From RUG13615 sp040307715 (GTDB lineage: Bacteria; Bacillota; Clostridia; Peptostreptococcales; Anaerovoracaceae), in the NCBI GenBank assembly GCA_040307715.1, contig JAWRJC010000151.1, positions 1 to 34,701 of the forward strand: DNA of 34,701 nucleotides, in the 5' to 3' direction. Every line of letters begins with the position of its first letter. The stretch's first letter is position 1. The notes below the pieces were generated by a model. It was not told the DNA's origin. It did not search any database and saw only the letters and a list, made by a program, of their open reading frames with translations. Both the position numbers and the translations under genes were made by a program. Below are positions 1 to 7,918 of the stretch, in pieces.

Positions 1-202
1 TCGCTTTGATCTGGGCGAGCGCTTCTTTCAGATCGATGCCGTCCGGATCGACCAGACTGCCTTTTGACCGTCCGGAGATCCCGGTGACAATGATCTCGCG
101 GCCGTACGTCTCGCGGAGCCAGTCTTTTTTATCGAGCAGCAGCCCGGAGAATTTCTGACCGACATTGCCAAATCCGATGAAACACAGTTTGAGACTATTC
201 AT
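1..202 (-). CDS. Homoserine dehydrogenase-like NAD(P)-binding protein (N-terminal part only)
   Basis: The first 67 codons are visible; the gene runs off the left edge of the window. The product begins MNSLKLCFIGFGNVGQ, with a Rossmann glycine motif G10-F-G12-N-V-G15 directly after the first strand. A stretch with VTGISGRSKGSLVDP follows, as expected for the N-terminal nucleotide-binding domain of homoserine dehydrogenases and their catabolic paralogs. The ATG at 202-200 has a GGAGAAGGA ribosome site upstream on the minus strand. Homoserine dehydrogenase interconverts aspartate semialdehyde and homoserine, but the catalytic domain is outside the window, so substrate is not settled. It diverges from the alanine-dehydrogenase-like gene, which fits an amino-acid metabolism locus. 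Confidence 0.7.
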   Translation of the reverse strand, partial: MNSLKLCFIGFGNVGQKFSGLLLDKKDWLRETYGREIIVTGISGRSKGSLVDPDGIDLKEALAQIKA

Positions 203-317
203 TTTCTGTTCCTTCTCCCGTCAGGGGTATTCATTCGCAAACTCACACCTGATTGTAGTTTCTTTTGACCGTCCTGTAAACAATCTGTGGTACAATGACA
301 GCAAAGGAGAATCGAAC
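203..317. promoter_or_regulatory. Divergent promoter region with an extended -10 and a possible GlnL-like half site
   Basis: This spacer separates two divergent genes. For the plus-strand gene there is an extended -10 (TGG then TACAAT, 288-296). A TTGACC lies at 265-270, 20 bp upstream, too far for an ideal -35. On the minus strand, 236-246 reads GTGAGTTTGCG, identical over 11 bp to 3669-3679 in the suspected GlnL operator, and AGTTTCTTTTGACC at 257-270 resembles the T-rich repeats there. Whether these are real regulator sites is inference. Confidence 0.45.
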
Positions 318-1496
318 ATGGAAAACATCAAAACATTCGGTGTCCTCAAGGATATCAAGAACGGGGAATTCAGGGTCGTGCTCACACCGGCGGAAGTCGG
401 GGAACTGGCGAAGGACGGAGTAAAAGTATACGTTGCATCCGGCGCTGGTTATAAGGCGGGCTTTGAAGACAGCGATTACGAGGCGGCTGGCGCATGCATC
501 GCAAAGTCGAACGAAGAAATCTGGCAGACCTGTGACTTTGTCGCGAAAGTCAAAGAGGTCGAGCCTTCGGAATACGATCTGGTCCGCGAGGGACAGATCC
601 TGTTCTGCTGCATCCACCCTGCGGCGCATCCGGAAGAAGTCGGTGTGCTTCTCGATAAAAAAGTGACCGGCATCACCGCGGAGGACTCCCACCGTTATGG
701 TTCCCCCAACTGCGAAGCAGCCGGGAAAGCCGGCGCCTTCATGGGGCTGTGGGCGATGATGAGCAACCACGGCGGCTGCGGCAAGTTCGCGAACGGAGTC
801 GGTCCGTCCGAGCCGGTCCGGGCGGTCGTGTGCGGCGCGGGCACGGTCGGCAGAGCCGCAGTGGATACACTGTACAGGCTCGGCGCCAAGGTAACGGTCT
901 CCGACGTTTATGAGCCGGTACTGGAATCGCTGCAGGAGAAGTATCCCGGGATCGGGACGATCCGCGGCAGCCGCGAAGAACTGGCGGCGTGCATGCCGGA
1001 GACTGATCTTCTGCTCAATTGCGTCAGATGGCCGAAAGACGCTGCGGACTATATGATCACCCGGGAAATGGTCGCGTCGATGCGGCGCGGTTCGGTGATC
1101 TGCGACATCAGCAACGACTATGGCTGCATCGAAACATTCCATGAAACGACGCATGATGATCCCATCTATGTCGAAGAGGGCGTCGTGCATTACTGCGTGA
1201 GCAATATCCCCGGCGCGGTCGCACAGTCGACGTCGGTCGCCTACGCGCAGGCCCTGCTGCCGCATTTCCGTTCGATCATCCGGGACGGACTGGCGGAAGC
1301 CTGTGTGAAAGACGGGTATCTGCGGCGCAGTCTGACCTGCTATAAAGGGTATCTGACGCATGAGGAAACGAGCGGGATCCAAGGCAGACCCTGGGTCAGA
1401 CCGGAGGTGATCCTGGGCATCGCTGACCGGACACTCGACCAGGCGCCGCCAGCGACGTTGACAAGATCTGAGAACTACTACCCGGAATTTGCATAA
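318..1496 (+). CDS. ald: Alanine dehydrogenase/PNT-family dehydrogenase
   Basis: This 392-residue protein belongs to the alanine dehydrogenase/pyridine nucleotide transhydrogenase family, which typically carries out NAD-dependent oxidative deamination of alanine to pyruvate and ammonia. The N-terminus carries the family signature (GVLKDIKNGEFRVVLTPAEV), and the GAGYKAGFEDSDYEAAGA segment matches the second N-terminal motif. A nucleotide-binding VVCGAGTVGRAA motif lies near residues 170-185. VICDISNDYGC and VHYCVSNIPGAVAQSTS match the conserved C-terminal blocks. The ATG at 318 is preferred over upstream in-frame codons because AAAGGAG lies at 303-309 and it is where family homology begins. 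The histidine kinase gene starts only 9 bp after its stop. Divergence from textbook alanine dehydrogenase (FCCIHPAAH instead of the usual YLHLA block) leaves open a related substrate. Confidence 0.8.
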   Translation: MENIKTFGVLKDIKNGEFRVVLTPAEVGELAKDGVKVYVASGAGYKAGFEDSDYEAAGACIAKSNEEIWQTCDFVAKVKEVEPSEYDLVREGQILFCCIHPAAHPEEVGVLLDKKVTGITAEDSHRYGSPNCEAAGKAGAFMGLWAMMSNHGGCGKFANGVGPSEPVRAVVCGAGTVGRAAVDTLYRLGAKVTVSDVYEPVLESLQEKYPGIGTIRGSREELAACMPETDLLLNCVRWPKDAADYMITREMVASMRRGSVICDISNDYGCIETFHETTHDDPIYVEEGVVHYCVSNIPGAVAQSTSVAYAQALLPHFRSIIRDGLAEACVKDGYLRRSLTCYKGYLTHEETSGIQGRPWVRPEVILGIADRTLDQAPPATLTRSENYYPEFA

Positions 1497-1505
1497 ACGG
1501 AAAAA

Positions 1506-2789
1506 ATGAATGAACGACTGAAACAACTGCTGATCATATCGGTCTTTGTCACGGTCTGCTCCCGGTTCAGCCTGTCGCTGGACTTTCTGGCAGAAGGGTT
1601 TATCATATCGCTGTCCATCGTGATGATGGCGGTCTTCATCTATACGTATGAAGCGATCCCGCCGCTGCTGATCTGTTTCGTGACGGGGATCGTTTCGCCG
1701 GGGGTCAGGGTCCTCCTGGACTATATGGACCGGCCTCTTCTGGCCGCCGCTGACGCGACGTTCTTCTTTGTGTACGGGATCGTCTATACGCTTCTGTACC
1801 ACTATGTGGTGCGCGCCCCGCGCACGGTGCAGACCTTCCCGTTCGTGATCGCGGTCTGCGACTTTCTCAGCAATCTGGCGGAACTGTCCGTCCGTATGCT
1901 GGTCGTGCCGGGGTTCAGGATCCAGGCGGAGTCCATTCTCGTCATCATTACCGTAGCGGTCCTCCGTTCCTTCCTGATCCAGATCATCATCGTAGCGATC
2001 GAGTACTACTCCCGCATCCTGGTCGATCTGGAACACGACAAAGAGTATAAACGTCTCCTGACCCAGACCTCCATCATCGAGTCGGAACTGTACCTGATGG
2101 AGAAGAACACCGTCGAGATCGAGCACATCATGAAAGAGGCGTACGAGCTGAACCGGACGATGCGTCAGGAGGCAGTGCGCGAGGAACTGCAGCGCACGTC
2201 TCTTGATATCGCGCGAAGCGCACACGAGGTCAAAGGAGATTACCTCGATATTATCGGGACGTTGAAGGGGACCTTCGTCAGTTCCTTCGACGCCGGCCGG
2301 ATGATGGTCCGGGATATCATCAATCTTGAAAAGGAAAACACCGAAAACTTCTGCAAAAGAAATGGATTCCCGGTGGCTGTCAGCATGCGGGTGAATGCTG
2401 ACTTCCGCGTCCGTGAGCCGTTCCGTCTGATGTCGATCCTGCGCAACCTGCTGATCAATGCGTCGGAGGCGATCGGAGAGAAAGGCGGGCAGATCGAGAT
2501 CTTCCTCGGTGAAGAAGATCTTCCGGACGGCAGCCCGGCTGTTCTGCTGCGGGTAAAGGACAACGGTCCAGGCATGGATGAAGAGACGAAAGACAGCATC
2601 TTTATCACAGAGTTTTCAACAAAATTCGACGAAGAGACAGGAAATCTGCAGCGCGGGCTCGGGCTCACACTGGTCAAAGATTTCGTGGAACAGGATTATC
2701 AGGGGACGATCGAGGTGGAGACGGCGCCGGGAAAAGGGGCGGCATTCATTCTCACGATCCCGAGGAGCGAGATCGAGGATAAGGGATGA
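1506..2789 (+). CDS. Membrane sensor histidine kinase, GlnK (YcbA)-type
   Basis: This is a 427-residue sensor kinase. The first ~170 residues form several hydrophobic segments. A coiled linker (about 172-230) follows, then a phospho-acceptor region with SAHEVKGDYLDI (His240). The ATPase domain has an N box NLLINASEAI (Asn318), DNGPGMD (from Asp352), an F box ITEFSTKF and a GLGLTL G2 box (384-389). Architecture and pairing with a YcbB-domain regulator match the B. subtilis GlnK-GlnL glutamine-sensing system; the signal here is inferred, not seen. There is no good Shine-Dalgarno sequence before the ATG and the gene begins 9 bp after the dehydrogenase stop, so translation is probably coupled. 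Its stop overlaps the regulator start (ATGA). Confidence 0.85.
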   Translation: MNERLKQLLIISVFVTVCSRFSLSLDFLAEGFIISLSIVMMAVFIYTYEAIPPLLICFVTGIVSPGVRVLLDYMDRPLLAAADATFFFVYGIVYTLLYHYVVRAPRTVQTFPFVIAVCDFLSNLAELSVRMLVVPGFRIQAESILVIITVAVLRSFLIQIIIVAIEYYSRILVDLEHDKEYKRLLTQTSIIESELYLMEKNTVEIEHIMKEAYELNRTMRQEAVREELQRTSLDIARSAHEVKGDYLDIIGTLKGTFVSSFDAGRMMVRDIINLEKENTENFCKRNGFPVAVSMRVNADFRVREPFRLMSILRNLLINASEAIGEKGGQIEIFLGEEDLPDGSPAVLLRVKDNGPGMDEETKDSIFITEFSTKFDEETGNLQRGLGLTLVKDFVEQDYQGTIEVETAPGKGAAFILTIPRSEIEDKG

Positions 2790-3631
2790 GATACTATCTG
2801 GTCGATGACAATATCGCAGTGATCAAGATCCTGCAAAATATCATCCGGGTGCGGGAACTCGGCGAGGTTGCCGGGTATTCGACGGATCCGGAAGCCGCCC
2901 AAAAGGAGATCCTCACAGTCAGACCGGACGTTGTCCTGGTCGATCTTCTGATGAGCGGGATCGACGGGGTCACACTTGTGGCGGACATCAAAAAAGCGCT
3001 CCCGGAGATCCGCTTTGTCATGATCTCCAAGGTCAGCGATAAAAAAATGGTCCAAAGCGCTTATGAGGCAGGCGTCGAGTTCTTCATCCACAAGCCGGTC
3101 AACGTGATCGAAGTGGAACGCGTCCTGACTGGTCTGGAGGAAAGGATCCGGATGCGGGAACTGGTCAGCAGCATCAGGGAGCTGTTCCCCGGTGAAGCGC
3201 CCCGCCCCGCAGTCTCCAGGCAGGCACCGCAGGACGACAATCAGATCAATGTCTTTCTGGGCATGCTCGGGATGCTGGGCGAGAAGGGGACCCGTGACAT
3301 CCAGCGGATGGCGCAATATATGCTGAAACACGGCGTGCCGTATGATCGCCGCGTTCTGGAAACCGTGGCGGAGGAAACCGGCGACACAACGAAGAACATC
3401 GAACAGCGCGCAAGGCGTGCGATCAAGAAGGGGCTCACCAATGCTGCCAATGCGGCGCTGGATGACTACACCAGCGATCTCGTGGACGGTTATGCGAGCT
3501 ATGTTTTTGATTATAAATCGCTCAAAGAAGAAATGGACGCCGTGCGCGGTGCTGCAAGCCCCGGCGGCAGGGTCACGCTGTCCCGCTTTATGGATGGGCT
3601 GATCGCCTATTACCACAGCGTCGATACGTGA
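2786..3631 (+). CDS. glnL: GlnL-type response regulator, copy 1 (receiver + YcbB domain)
   Basis: This 281-residue regulator has an N-terminal receiver domain (about 1-120) with acidic pocket D7-D8, phospho-acceptor D53 (VLVDLLMSGIDG), S81 and K103. The C-terminal YcbB-type DNA-binding domain (about 150-281) contains NVFLGMLGMLGEKG, NIEQRARRAIKKGL and LSRFMDGLIAYY. In B. subtilis the equivalent GlnL activates glutaminase and glutamine transporter genes. The start codon overlaps the kinase stop by 4 bp, so the two are made together. The next gene is a full-length paralog of identical length, and the segment between them carries suspected operator repeats. No clear terminator follows the gene. 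Confidence 0.88.
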   Translation: MRYYLVDDNIAVIKILQNIIRVRELGEVAGYSTDPEAAQKEILTVRPDVVLVDLLMSGIDGVTLVADIKKALPEIRFVMISKVSDKKMVQSAYEAGVEFFIHKPVNVIEVERVLTGLEERIRMRELVSSIRELFPGEAPRPAVSRQAPQDDNQINVFLGMLGMLGEKGTRDIQRMAQYMLKHGVPYDRRVLETVAEETGDTTKNIEQRARRAIKKGLTNAANAALDDYTSDLVDGYASYVFDYKSLKEEMDAVRGAASPGGRVTLSRFMDGLIAYYHSVDT

Positions 3632-3644
3632 GACGATGCAGTGG

Positions 3645-3693
3645 TTTTTTGAGTCGTTTTGAATAAATGTGAGTTTGCGTGAGTTTTTTTGAA
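3645..3693 (+). promoter_or_regulatory. Suspected GlnL operator: phased T-rich repeats before the second regulator
   Basis: TTTTTGA occurs at 3646-3652, GTTTTGA at 3656-3662 and TTTTTGA at 3686-3692, spaced 10 and 30 bp. GTGAG occurs at 3669 and 3679, again 10 bp apart. The 15-bp segment at 3679-3693 (GTGAG, seven T, GAA) is repeated exactly at 4684-4698 before the symporter. The known GlnL site of B. subtilis is also a direct repeat with 10-bp spacing (TTTTGT-N4-TTTTGT). A weak -10 (TATAGAAT, 3715-3722) lies downstream with no good -35, as at activator-dependent promoters. Function is inferred. Confidence 0.6.
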
Positions 3694-3737
3694 CCTCCCC
3701 CTGCATGATTACGATATAGAATGGGGGAGGTATTTTG

Positions 3738-4583
3738 ATGCGTTTTTACATCGTAGACGACAACATCGCTGTCATCAAAGTTCTCGAAAACATCATTCGT
3801 GTCCGCGGGCTCGGGGAAATCGCCGGTTCGTCGACGGATCCCGAACACGCTGTCCGGGAGATCATGCATCTGAAGCCGGAGATCGTTCTGGTCGATCTTC
3901 TGATGAACGGGATCGACGGGGTCACACTTGTCGAAAAAGTCAAAGAAGAACTGCCGGAGATCTCTTTTGTCATGATCTCCAAAGTCACCGATAAGAAAAT
4001 GATCCAGAGCGCTTATGAGGCGGGGGTAGAATTTTTCATTCAGAAGCCGATCAGCGTGATCGAAGTCGAGCGGATCCTGACCGGGCTGGGCGAGAAGATC
4101 AAGATGAAAAAAATCGTCTCCAGCATCCGTGATCTGTTTCCTGCTGAAGAAGCTGCGGTCGAGGAATCGCAGCCGGTACGGGTCGACAGCAATCGGATCA
4201 ATGTTTTTCTCGGCATGCTCGGCATGCTTGGTGAAAAGGGCGCAAAGGATATCCAGCAGATGGCGCAGTGCATGATCCGGACGAACCGGTCTTTCGACCG
4301 GCAGATCCTGGAGGATACGGCGGAGGAACTGGGCGATTCCGTGCGTAACATCGAACAGCGTGCGCGCAGGGCAATCAAAAAAGGCCTCACAAACACCGCC
4401 AATGCAGCGCTGGATGATTACGCCGGCAACGTTGTGGATGTGTATGCGGGTTATGTCTTCGATTTCAAGTCGCTGAAAGACGAGATGAACACGATCGAAG
4501 GAAAAGGCACGCCGGGCGGCGGCCGCGTCAGTCTGTCCCGCTTTATGGACGGACTGGTCGCGTATTACAACAATGTGAAGTAG
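3738..4583 (+). CDS. glnL: GlnL-type response regulator, copy 2
   Basis: This 281-residue paralog of the preceding regulator is the same length and, by eye, about two-thirds identical. Receiver residues D7-D8, D53, S81 and K103 are all kept, so it should still be phosphorylatable. The YcbB domain keeps NVFLGMLGMLGEKG, NIEQRARRAIKKGL and LSRFMDGLVAYY. The two copies differ most in the linker at about 135-152. I chose the ATG at 3738 rather than the TTG just before it because GGGGGAGG (3723-3730) is well spaced for it. It has its own leader with operator-like repeats and no kinase of its own, so the upstream kinase may serve both regulators. It ends in a strong terminator, leaving the symporter as a separate unit. 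Confidence 0.87.
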   Translation: MRFYIVDDNIAVIKVLENIIRVRGLGEIAGSSTDPEHAVREIMHLKPEIVLVDLLMNGIDGVTLVEKVKEELPEISFVMISKVTDKKMIQSAYEAGVEFFIQKPISVIEVERILTGLGEKIKMKKIVSSIRDLFPAEEAAVEESQPVRVDSNRINVFLGMLGMLGEKGAKDIQQMAQCMIRTNRSFDRQILEDTAEELGDSVRNIEQRARRAIKKGLTNTANAALDDYAGNVVDVYAGYVFDFKSLKDEMNTIEGKGTPGGGRVSLSRFMDGLVAYYNNVK

Positions 4584-4610
4584 TATAGCTGCCGGAAGCA
4601 GGCAATAATA

Positions 4611-4646
4611 CAGGCGCTCCGCCGGAAAAGCGGGGCGCCTGTTTAT
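4611..4646 (+). terminator. Rho-independent terminator after the second regulator
   Basis: A 12-bp stem (4611-4622 with 4630-4641, one G-T pair) with loop CGGAAAA is followed by TTTATAT. It separates the regulator transcript from the symporter. Confidence 0.8.
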
Positions 4647-4660
4647 ATATTGTTAATTAT

Positions 4661-4698
4661 TTGTTGAATCTTTTTGAGACAGAGTGAGTTTTTTTGAA
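4661..4698 (+). promoter_or_regulatory. Suspected GlnL operator before the AGCS symporter
   Basis: TTGTTGAA (4661-4668) and TTTTTGAG (4671-4678) precede GTGAG, seven T, GAA (4684-4698). TTTTTGA units at 4671 and 4691 are 20 bp apart, and GAG at 4676 and 4686 are 10 bp apart. The last 15 bp match 3679-3693 exactly. The symporter ATG is 68 bp downstream. I cannot place consensus -35/-10 elements confidently, so an activated promoter is likely. Regulation by either GlnL copy is inference. Confidence 0.6.
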
Positions 4699-4766
4699 AT
4701 CGTCTCTTACATTGAACTTGTAGGAATTATTTTAGTTTTTGGCGCAATAGTTTAAGGAGGTATTTT

Positions 4767-6173
4767 ATGTTTATTCTTAATGCAATTGCGGCATTTGGTA
4801 ACTGGTTCTGGGGTCTTCCGATCCTGATCGTTATCATCGGCGGCGGCGTCTATATGACCATCCGTCTTGGTTTCGTCCAGTTCCGCCATTTCGGTTATGC
4901 CATGTCCCAGACATTCGGCAAAATGTTCAAGAAGAACGAAGAAGGACAGATCTCGTCGTTCGGCGCAGCCTGTGCAGCGCTGGCGTCCACGATCGGTGCT
5001 TCCAACATCGTCGGCGTCCCGGTAGCGATCGCTATGGGCGGCCCCGGTGCTGTCTTCTGGATCTGGCTCATCGCCCTGATCGGCTGCGCGACCAAGTGGG
5101 TCGAAGTAGCACTCGGTGTTAAGTACCGTGAAAAGAACGAAGCAGGCGAGTGGGTCGGCGGTCCGTTCTACTATCTGCGTGGTCTTGGCCCGAAGGGCAG
5201 CGTGCTCTACAAGATCGGCGTCTTCCTCGGCTTCTTCTATGCAGTCGGCCTGATGCTCGAGCTCGTTCCGTCCATCGCGGCACAGTGCCTGTCCGCAACT
5301 GACAACCTGGCTGTCTTCGGTATCCCGCAGAACATCGCCGGTATCGTCATCGCGGCTCTCGCGATCATCATCACCGTCGGCGGTTTCGGCCGCATCACCA
5401 AGGTCATGGACCTGATGGTCCCGATCATGGCAGCGCTGTACATCGTTGGCGCTCTGGTCGTCATCATCGTGAACATCGGCAACCTGATCCCGGCTATCGG
5501 CAGCATCTTCGCATATGCGTTCCGTCCGGTCGCAGCGGCTGGCGGCTTCGCCGGTTCCACTGTTGCGCTGTGCATCCGCTGGGGCGCAGCCAGAGGCGTT
5601 TACTCCAACGAAGCTGGTTTCGGTACTGCTCCTGCTGCACACTCCAGTGCGGACGTTGATCATCCGATCCGTCAGGCTTGCTGGGGCATCTTCGAAGTTA
5701 CTGTTGACACCCTGGTCGTCTGCACCGTTACGGCTCTCGCAGTCCTGACCACAGGTGCATGGCAGGCGGAAGGTGTTGCATCCGGTGCTCTCGCACAGTA
5801 TGCATTCTCCACCGTCTTCGGCGGCTTCGGTAACTACTTCGTCGCGATCTGCGTATTCCTGTTCGTGTTCTCCACGATCGTCGTTCTGTTCTACTATGGC
5901 CAGAGACAGGCTGAGTTCCTGTTCGGCGTCAAGTTCTCCAAGATCTGGGTCTGGGTATATCCGGCATTCATGATCGTTGCAGCTATGGGTGCAGAACTGA
6001 CCCTGATGTACATGGTCACCGACGGTATGCTCGGCCTGATCATCATCCCGAACATGATCGCCTGCGTCGCGCTCGTCGGCCAGGTCAAGAAACTGCAGGA
6101 CGAATTCTTCAATACGCCTGATCAGTACTATCTCGCTGATAAAGCAGCAAAGGCTGCCAAGAAAGCAAAATAA
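4767..6173 (+). CDS. Sodium:alanine/glycine (AGCS) family amino-acid symporter, GlnT-like
   Basis: This 468-residue polytopic membrane protein imports an amino acid with sodium. Family marks include LPILIVIIGGGVYMTIRLGF at the N-terminus, SSFGAACAALASTIGASNIVGV (about 64-86), GGPGAVFWIWLIAL, GGPFYYLRGLG and SNEAGFGTAPAAHSSADVDHP. About ten hydrophobic segments are evident and the C-terminus is lysine-rich (AAKAAKKAK). AAGGAGG (4754-4760) is an optimal ribosome site. Third-position choice is visibly more uniform than in neighbours, suggesting high expression. In B. subtilis the AGCS protein GlnT is controlled by GlnK-GlnL, so the adjacent GlnL genes and repeats suggest glutamine or a related amino acid; alanine is an alternative given the dehydrogenase upstream. 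Confidence 0.9.
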   Translation: MFILNAIAAFGNWFWGLPILIVIIGGGVYMTIRLGFVQFRHFGYAMSQTFGKMFKKNEEGQISSFGAACAALASTIGASNIVGVPVAIAMGGPGAVFWIWLIALIGCATKWVEVALGVKYREKNEAGEWVGGPFYYLRGLGPKGSVLYKIGVFLGFFYAVGLMLELVPSIAAQCLSATDNLAVFGIPQNIAGIVIAALAIIITVGGFGRITKVMDLMVPIMAALYIVGALVVIIVNIGNLIPAIGSIFAYAFRPVAAAGGFAGSTVALCIRWGAARGVYSNEAGFGTAPAAHSSADVDHPIRQACWGIFEVTVDTLVVCTVTALAVLTTGAWQAEGVASGALAQYAFSTVFGGFGNYFVAICVFLFVFSTIVVLFYYGQRQAEFLFGVKFSKIWVWVYPAFMIVAAMGAELTLMYMVTDGMLGLIIIPNMIACVALVGQVKKLQDEFFNTPDQYYLADKAAKAAKKAK

Positions 6174-6189
6174 GATCATCTGTGATTTG

Positions 6190-6231
6190 ATGCGATCCCT
6201 CCCGTCTGCCTTTGGATGGGAGGGATCGCAT
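6190..6231 (+). terminator. Strong hairpin between symporter and peptidase genes (weak U-tract)
   Basis: ATGCGATCCCTCCC (6190-6203) pairs with 6218-6231, and three further pairs extend the stem over an 8-base loop. Only TCTATA follows before the AAAGGA ribosome site of the next gene. It could be a leaky terminator or a stabilising 3' hairpin that lowers peptidase expression relative to the symporter. Confidence 0.5.
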
Positions 6232-6251
6232 TCTATAAAGGAAACGTGGTG

Positions 6252-7895
6252 ATGAAAGAAAGAATCTTTGAGATCTTGAAGGAACTGGTCGCGATCAGGA
6301 GCGTGTCGTGTTCGGAAACGGAACAGGACGTTGCAAAATGGTTCGAGTCGTTTTTCCGGCGTATGCCGTATTTTGAGAAGCATCCTGAAGATATGGGGCT
6401 GTATGTGATCCCGAACGACCCGTTCGGCCGCATGGTCCCGTACGCATTCCTGCACGGGAAGAAAAAGGATACGGTCGTTCTCAGCGGGCACTTTGATGTT
6501 GTTTCGACAGAAGAGTACGGCACGGCAGAAGACTACGCGTATCTGATCGACGACCCGCTGCAGAAAGAAAAACTCGCAGAACTGCCGCTCAGAGAAGACC
6601 AGCACGCGGACCTCGTAAGTGATGAATGGATCTGGGGCCGGGGCGTCGCTGATATGAAGGGCGGTCTGGCGATCCATGCCGCGTTGTTCGAGGAATACGC
6701 CAAGCAGGCAGCGGCGGGGGAACTGGAAGGATCCATCCTGTTCGTCCCTGTCTGCGATGAAGAATCCTATTCCGCAGGCATGCGCGGTGCGTATGCGGTG
6801 TTCCGCAAGTTCAAAGAAAAGTATGATCTGGACTATAAACTGCTGATCGATCCGGAACCGACCGTTGAAACGGACGGCAAACTGACCCTGTCTCTGGGGT
6901 CTGTCGGCAAACTTCTGCCGACCATCCTCGTGCAGACCAAGAAAGCGCATGCCGGCCACTGCTATGAAGGGTTCTCGGCACTCAATGTCATTTCGGATAT
7001 CTACCTCAGGACAAACGGGTCGCTTGCGTTCAGCGATGTCTATAAAGACGAGGCGACGATGCCGCCCACCTGGGCCAATCTGCGCGACCTCAAGCCGGGA
7101 TATGACGTTTCGATCCCGCACCGTGCATACGGTTATTTCACGGCGCTCTGCTTTGACAGCACGCCGGACGACATCGTTGCGAAGCTTCGAAAGATCTGCA
7201 CGGAAGCATTTGTTGACCAGGTCGAAAAACTCAATCAGGAGTATCAGATCTTCAAGACCATGAACAAGTCGGAGCGGCAGGAAAAACTCGTGTACGAGCC
7301 CTGCGTGGTCACGTTCGAGGAACTCTGCGAACTGGCCAGGAAAGCCGATCCGGAAGGATATGACGCCTTCTACGCGGCTGCGTACGAAAAGGCAGCCGCC
7401 AGTGTGGCAGCCGGCACCAGCTTCCCGGACGCGACGGTACGGTTCATGGAGGATGTACTGGATTTCAGCGGGATCCAGTACCCGATCACGGTCATCGCTT
7501 TTGCGCCGCCGTATTACCCGCCGATCCATGCGGATATGATCAAAGGGAAAGAAGGCCGCGGCAGCGAAGCGTATGAATTCGTAAAGGAAGTATCTCAAAG
7601 AGAATTCGGTCGTGAGATCACCACGGAAAACTACTTCATGGGGCTCTCTGACCTAAGTTACGGCGGTATCACAGCACCGTTCGATTATGAGCGGTTCAAG
7701 CTGGATACGCCGATGTGGGGGGATGCGTACAGCATCGACTTCGACACCGCGGAATTCATCGCGATGCCGGGCATCATCTACGGACCGATCGGCAGGGAGT
7801 ATCACACCTTTGCCGAGCGCGTCAATAAGAAGAGCCTGCTTGAGGAGATCCCGGTGACGACGAAAGCCCTGATTGAGTATATGTGGACAGTTTAG
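6252..7895 (+). CDS. M20-family metallopeptidase, RocB-like (first of tandem pair)
   Basis: This 547-residue member of the M20 zinc hydrolase family resembles RocB of the Bacillus arginine-use locus. M20 metal and catalytic positions are present: H80-F-D82 in VVLSGHFDVV, D134 in GVADMKGG, and D169-E170-E171 in CDEES. Length matches the large RocB subgroup rather than ordinary ~400-residue M20 peptidases. The GTG at 6216 begins inside the hairpin; the ATG at 6252 follows AAAGGA (6237-6242) and is where homology starts. RocB's exact substrate is not firmly known in the family; hydrolysis of an acylated amino acid or peptide is inferred. The symporter upstream suggests a product or substrate brought in by it. 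The next gene is a divergent paralog 23 bp away. Confidence 0.8.
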   Translation: MKERIFEILKELVAIRSVSCSETEQDVAKWFESFFRRMPYFEKHPEDMGLYVIPNDPFGRMVPYAFLHGKKKDTVVLSGHFDVVSTEEYGTAEDYAYLIDDPLQKEKLAELPLREDQHADLVSDEWIWGRGVADMKGGLAIHAALFEEYAKQAAAGELEGSILFVPVCDEESYSAGMRGAYAVFRKFKEKYDLDYKLLIDPEPTVETDGKLTLSLGSVGKLLPTILVQTKKAHAGHCYEGFSALNVISDIYLRTNGSLAFSDVYKDEATMPPTWANLRDLKPGYDVSIPHRAYGYFTALCFDSTPDDIVAKLRKICTEAFVDQVEKLNQEYQIFKTMNKSERQEKLVYEPCVVTFEELCELARKADPEGYDAFYAAAYEKAAASVAAGTSFPDATVRFMEDVLDFSGIQYPITVIAFAPPYYPPIHADMIKGKEGRGSEAYEFVKEVSQREFGREITTENYFMGLSDLSYGGITAPFDYERFKLDTPMWGDAYSIDFDTAEFIAMPGIIYGPIGREYHTFAERVNKKSLLEEIPVTTKALIEYMWTV

Positions 7896-7918
7896 GAATC
7901 GCAAAGGGGGAATAGCCT

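Noticed and set aside
243..2225. A 660-codon minus-strand open frame over the dehydrogenase and kinase genes
   Set aside because: Antisense shadow without any recognisable domain; the plus-strand genes have ribosome sites and motifs.
4736..4756. TTGGCGC before the symporter as a sigma-54 promoter
   Set aside because: The matching TTGCA-like -12 element is missing at the required distance.
4752..7598. A 948-codon open frame on the minus strand across the symporter and first peptidase
   Set aside because: It is antisense to two well-supported genes, spans an intergenic hairpin, is rich in Asp/Arg/His and low-complexity runs, and has no family motif. It is a by-product of GC-rich codon bias.
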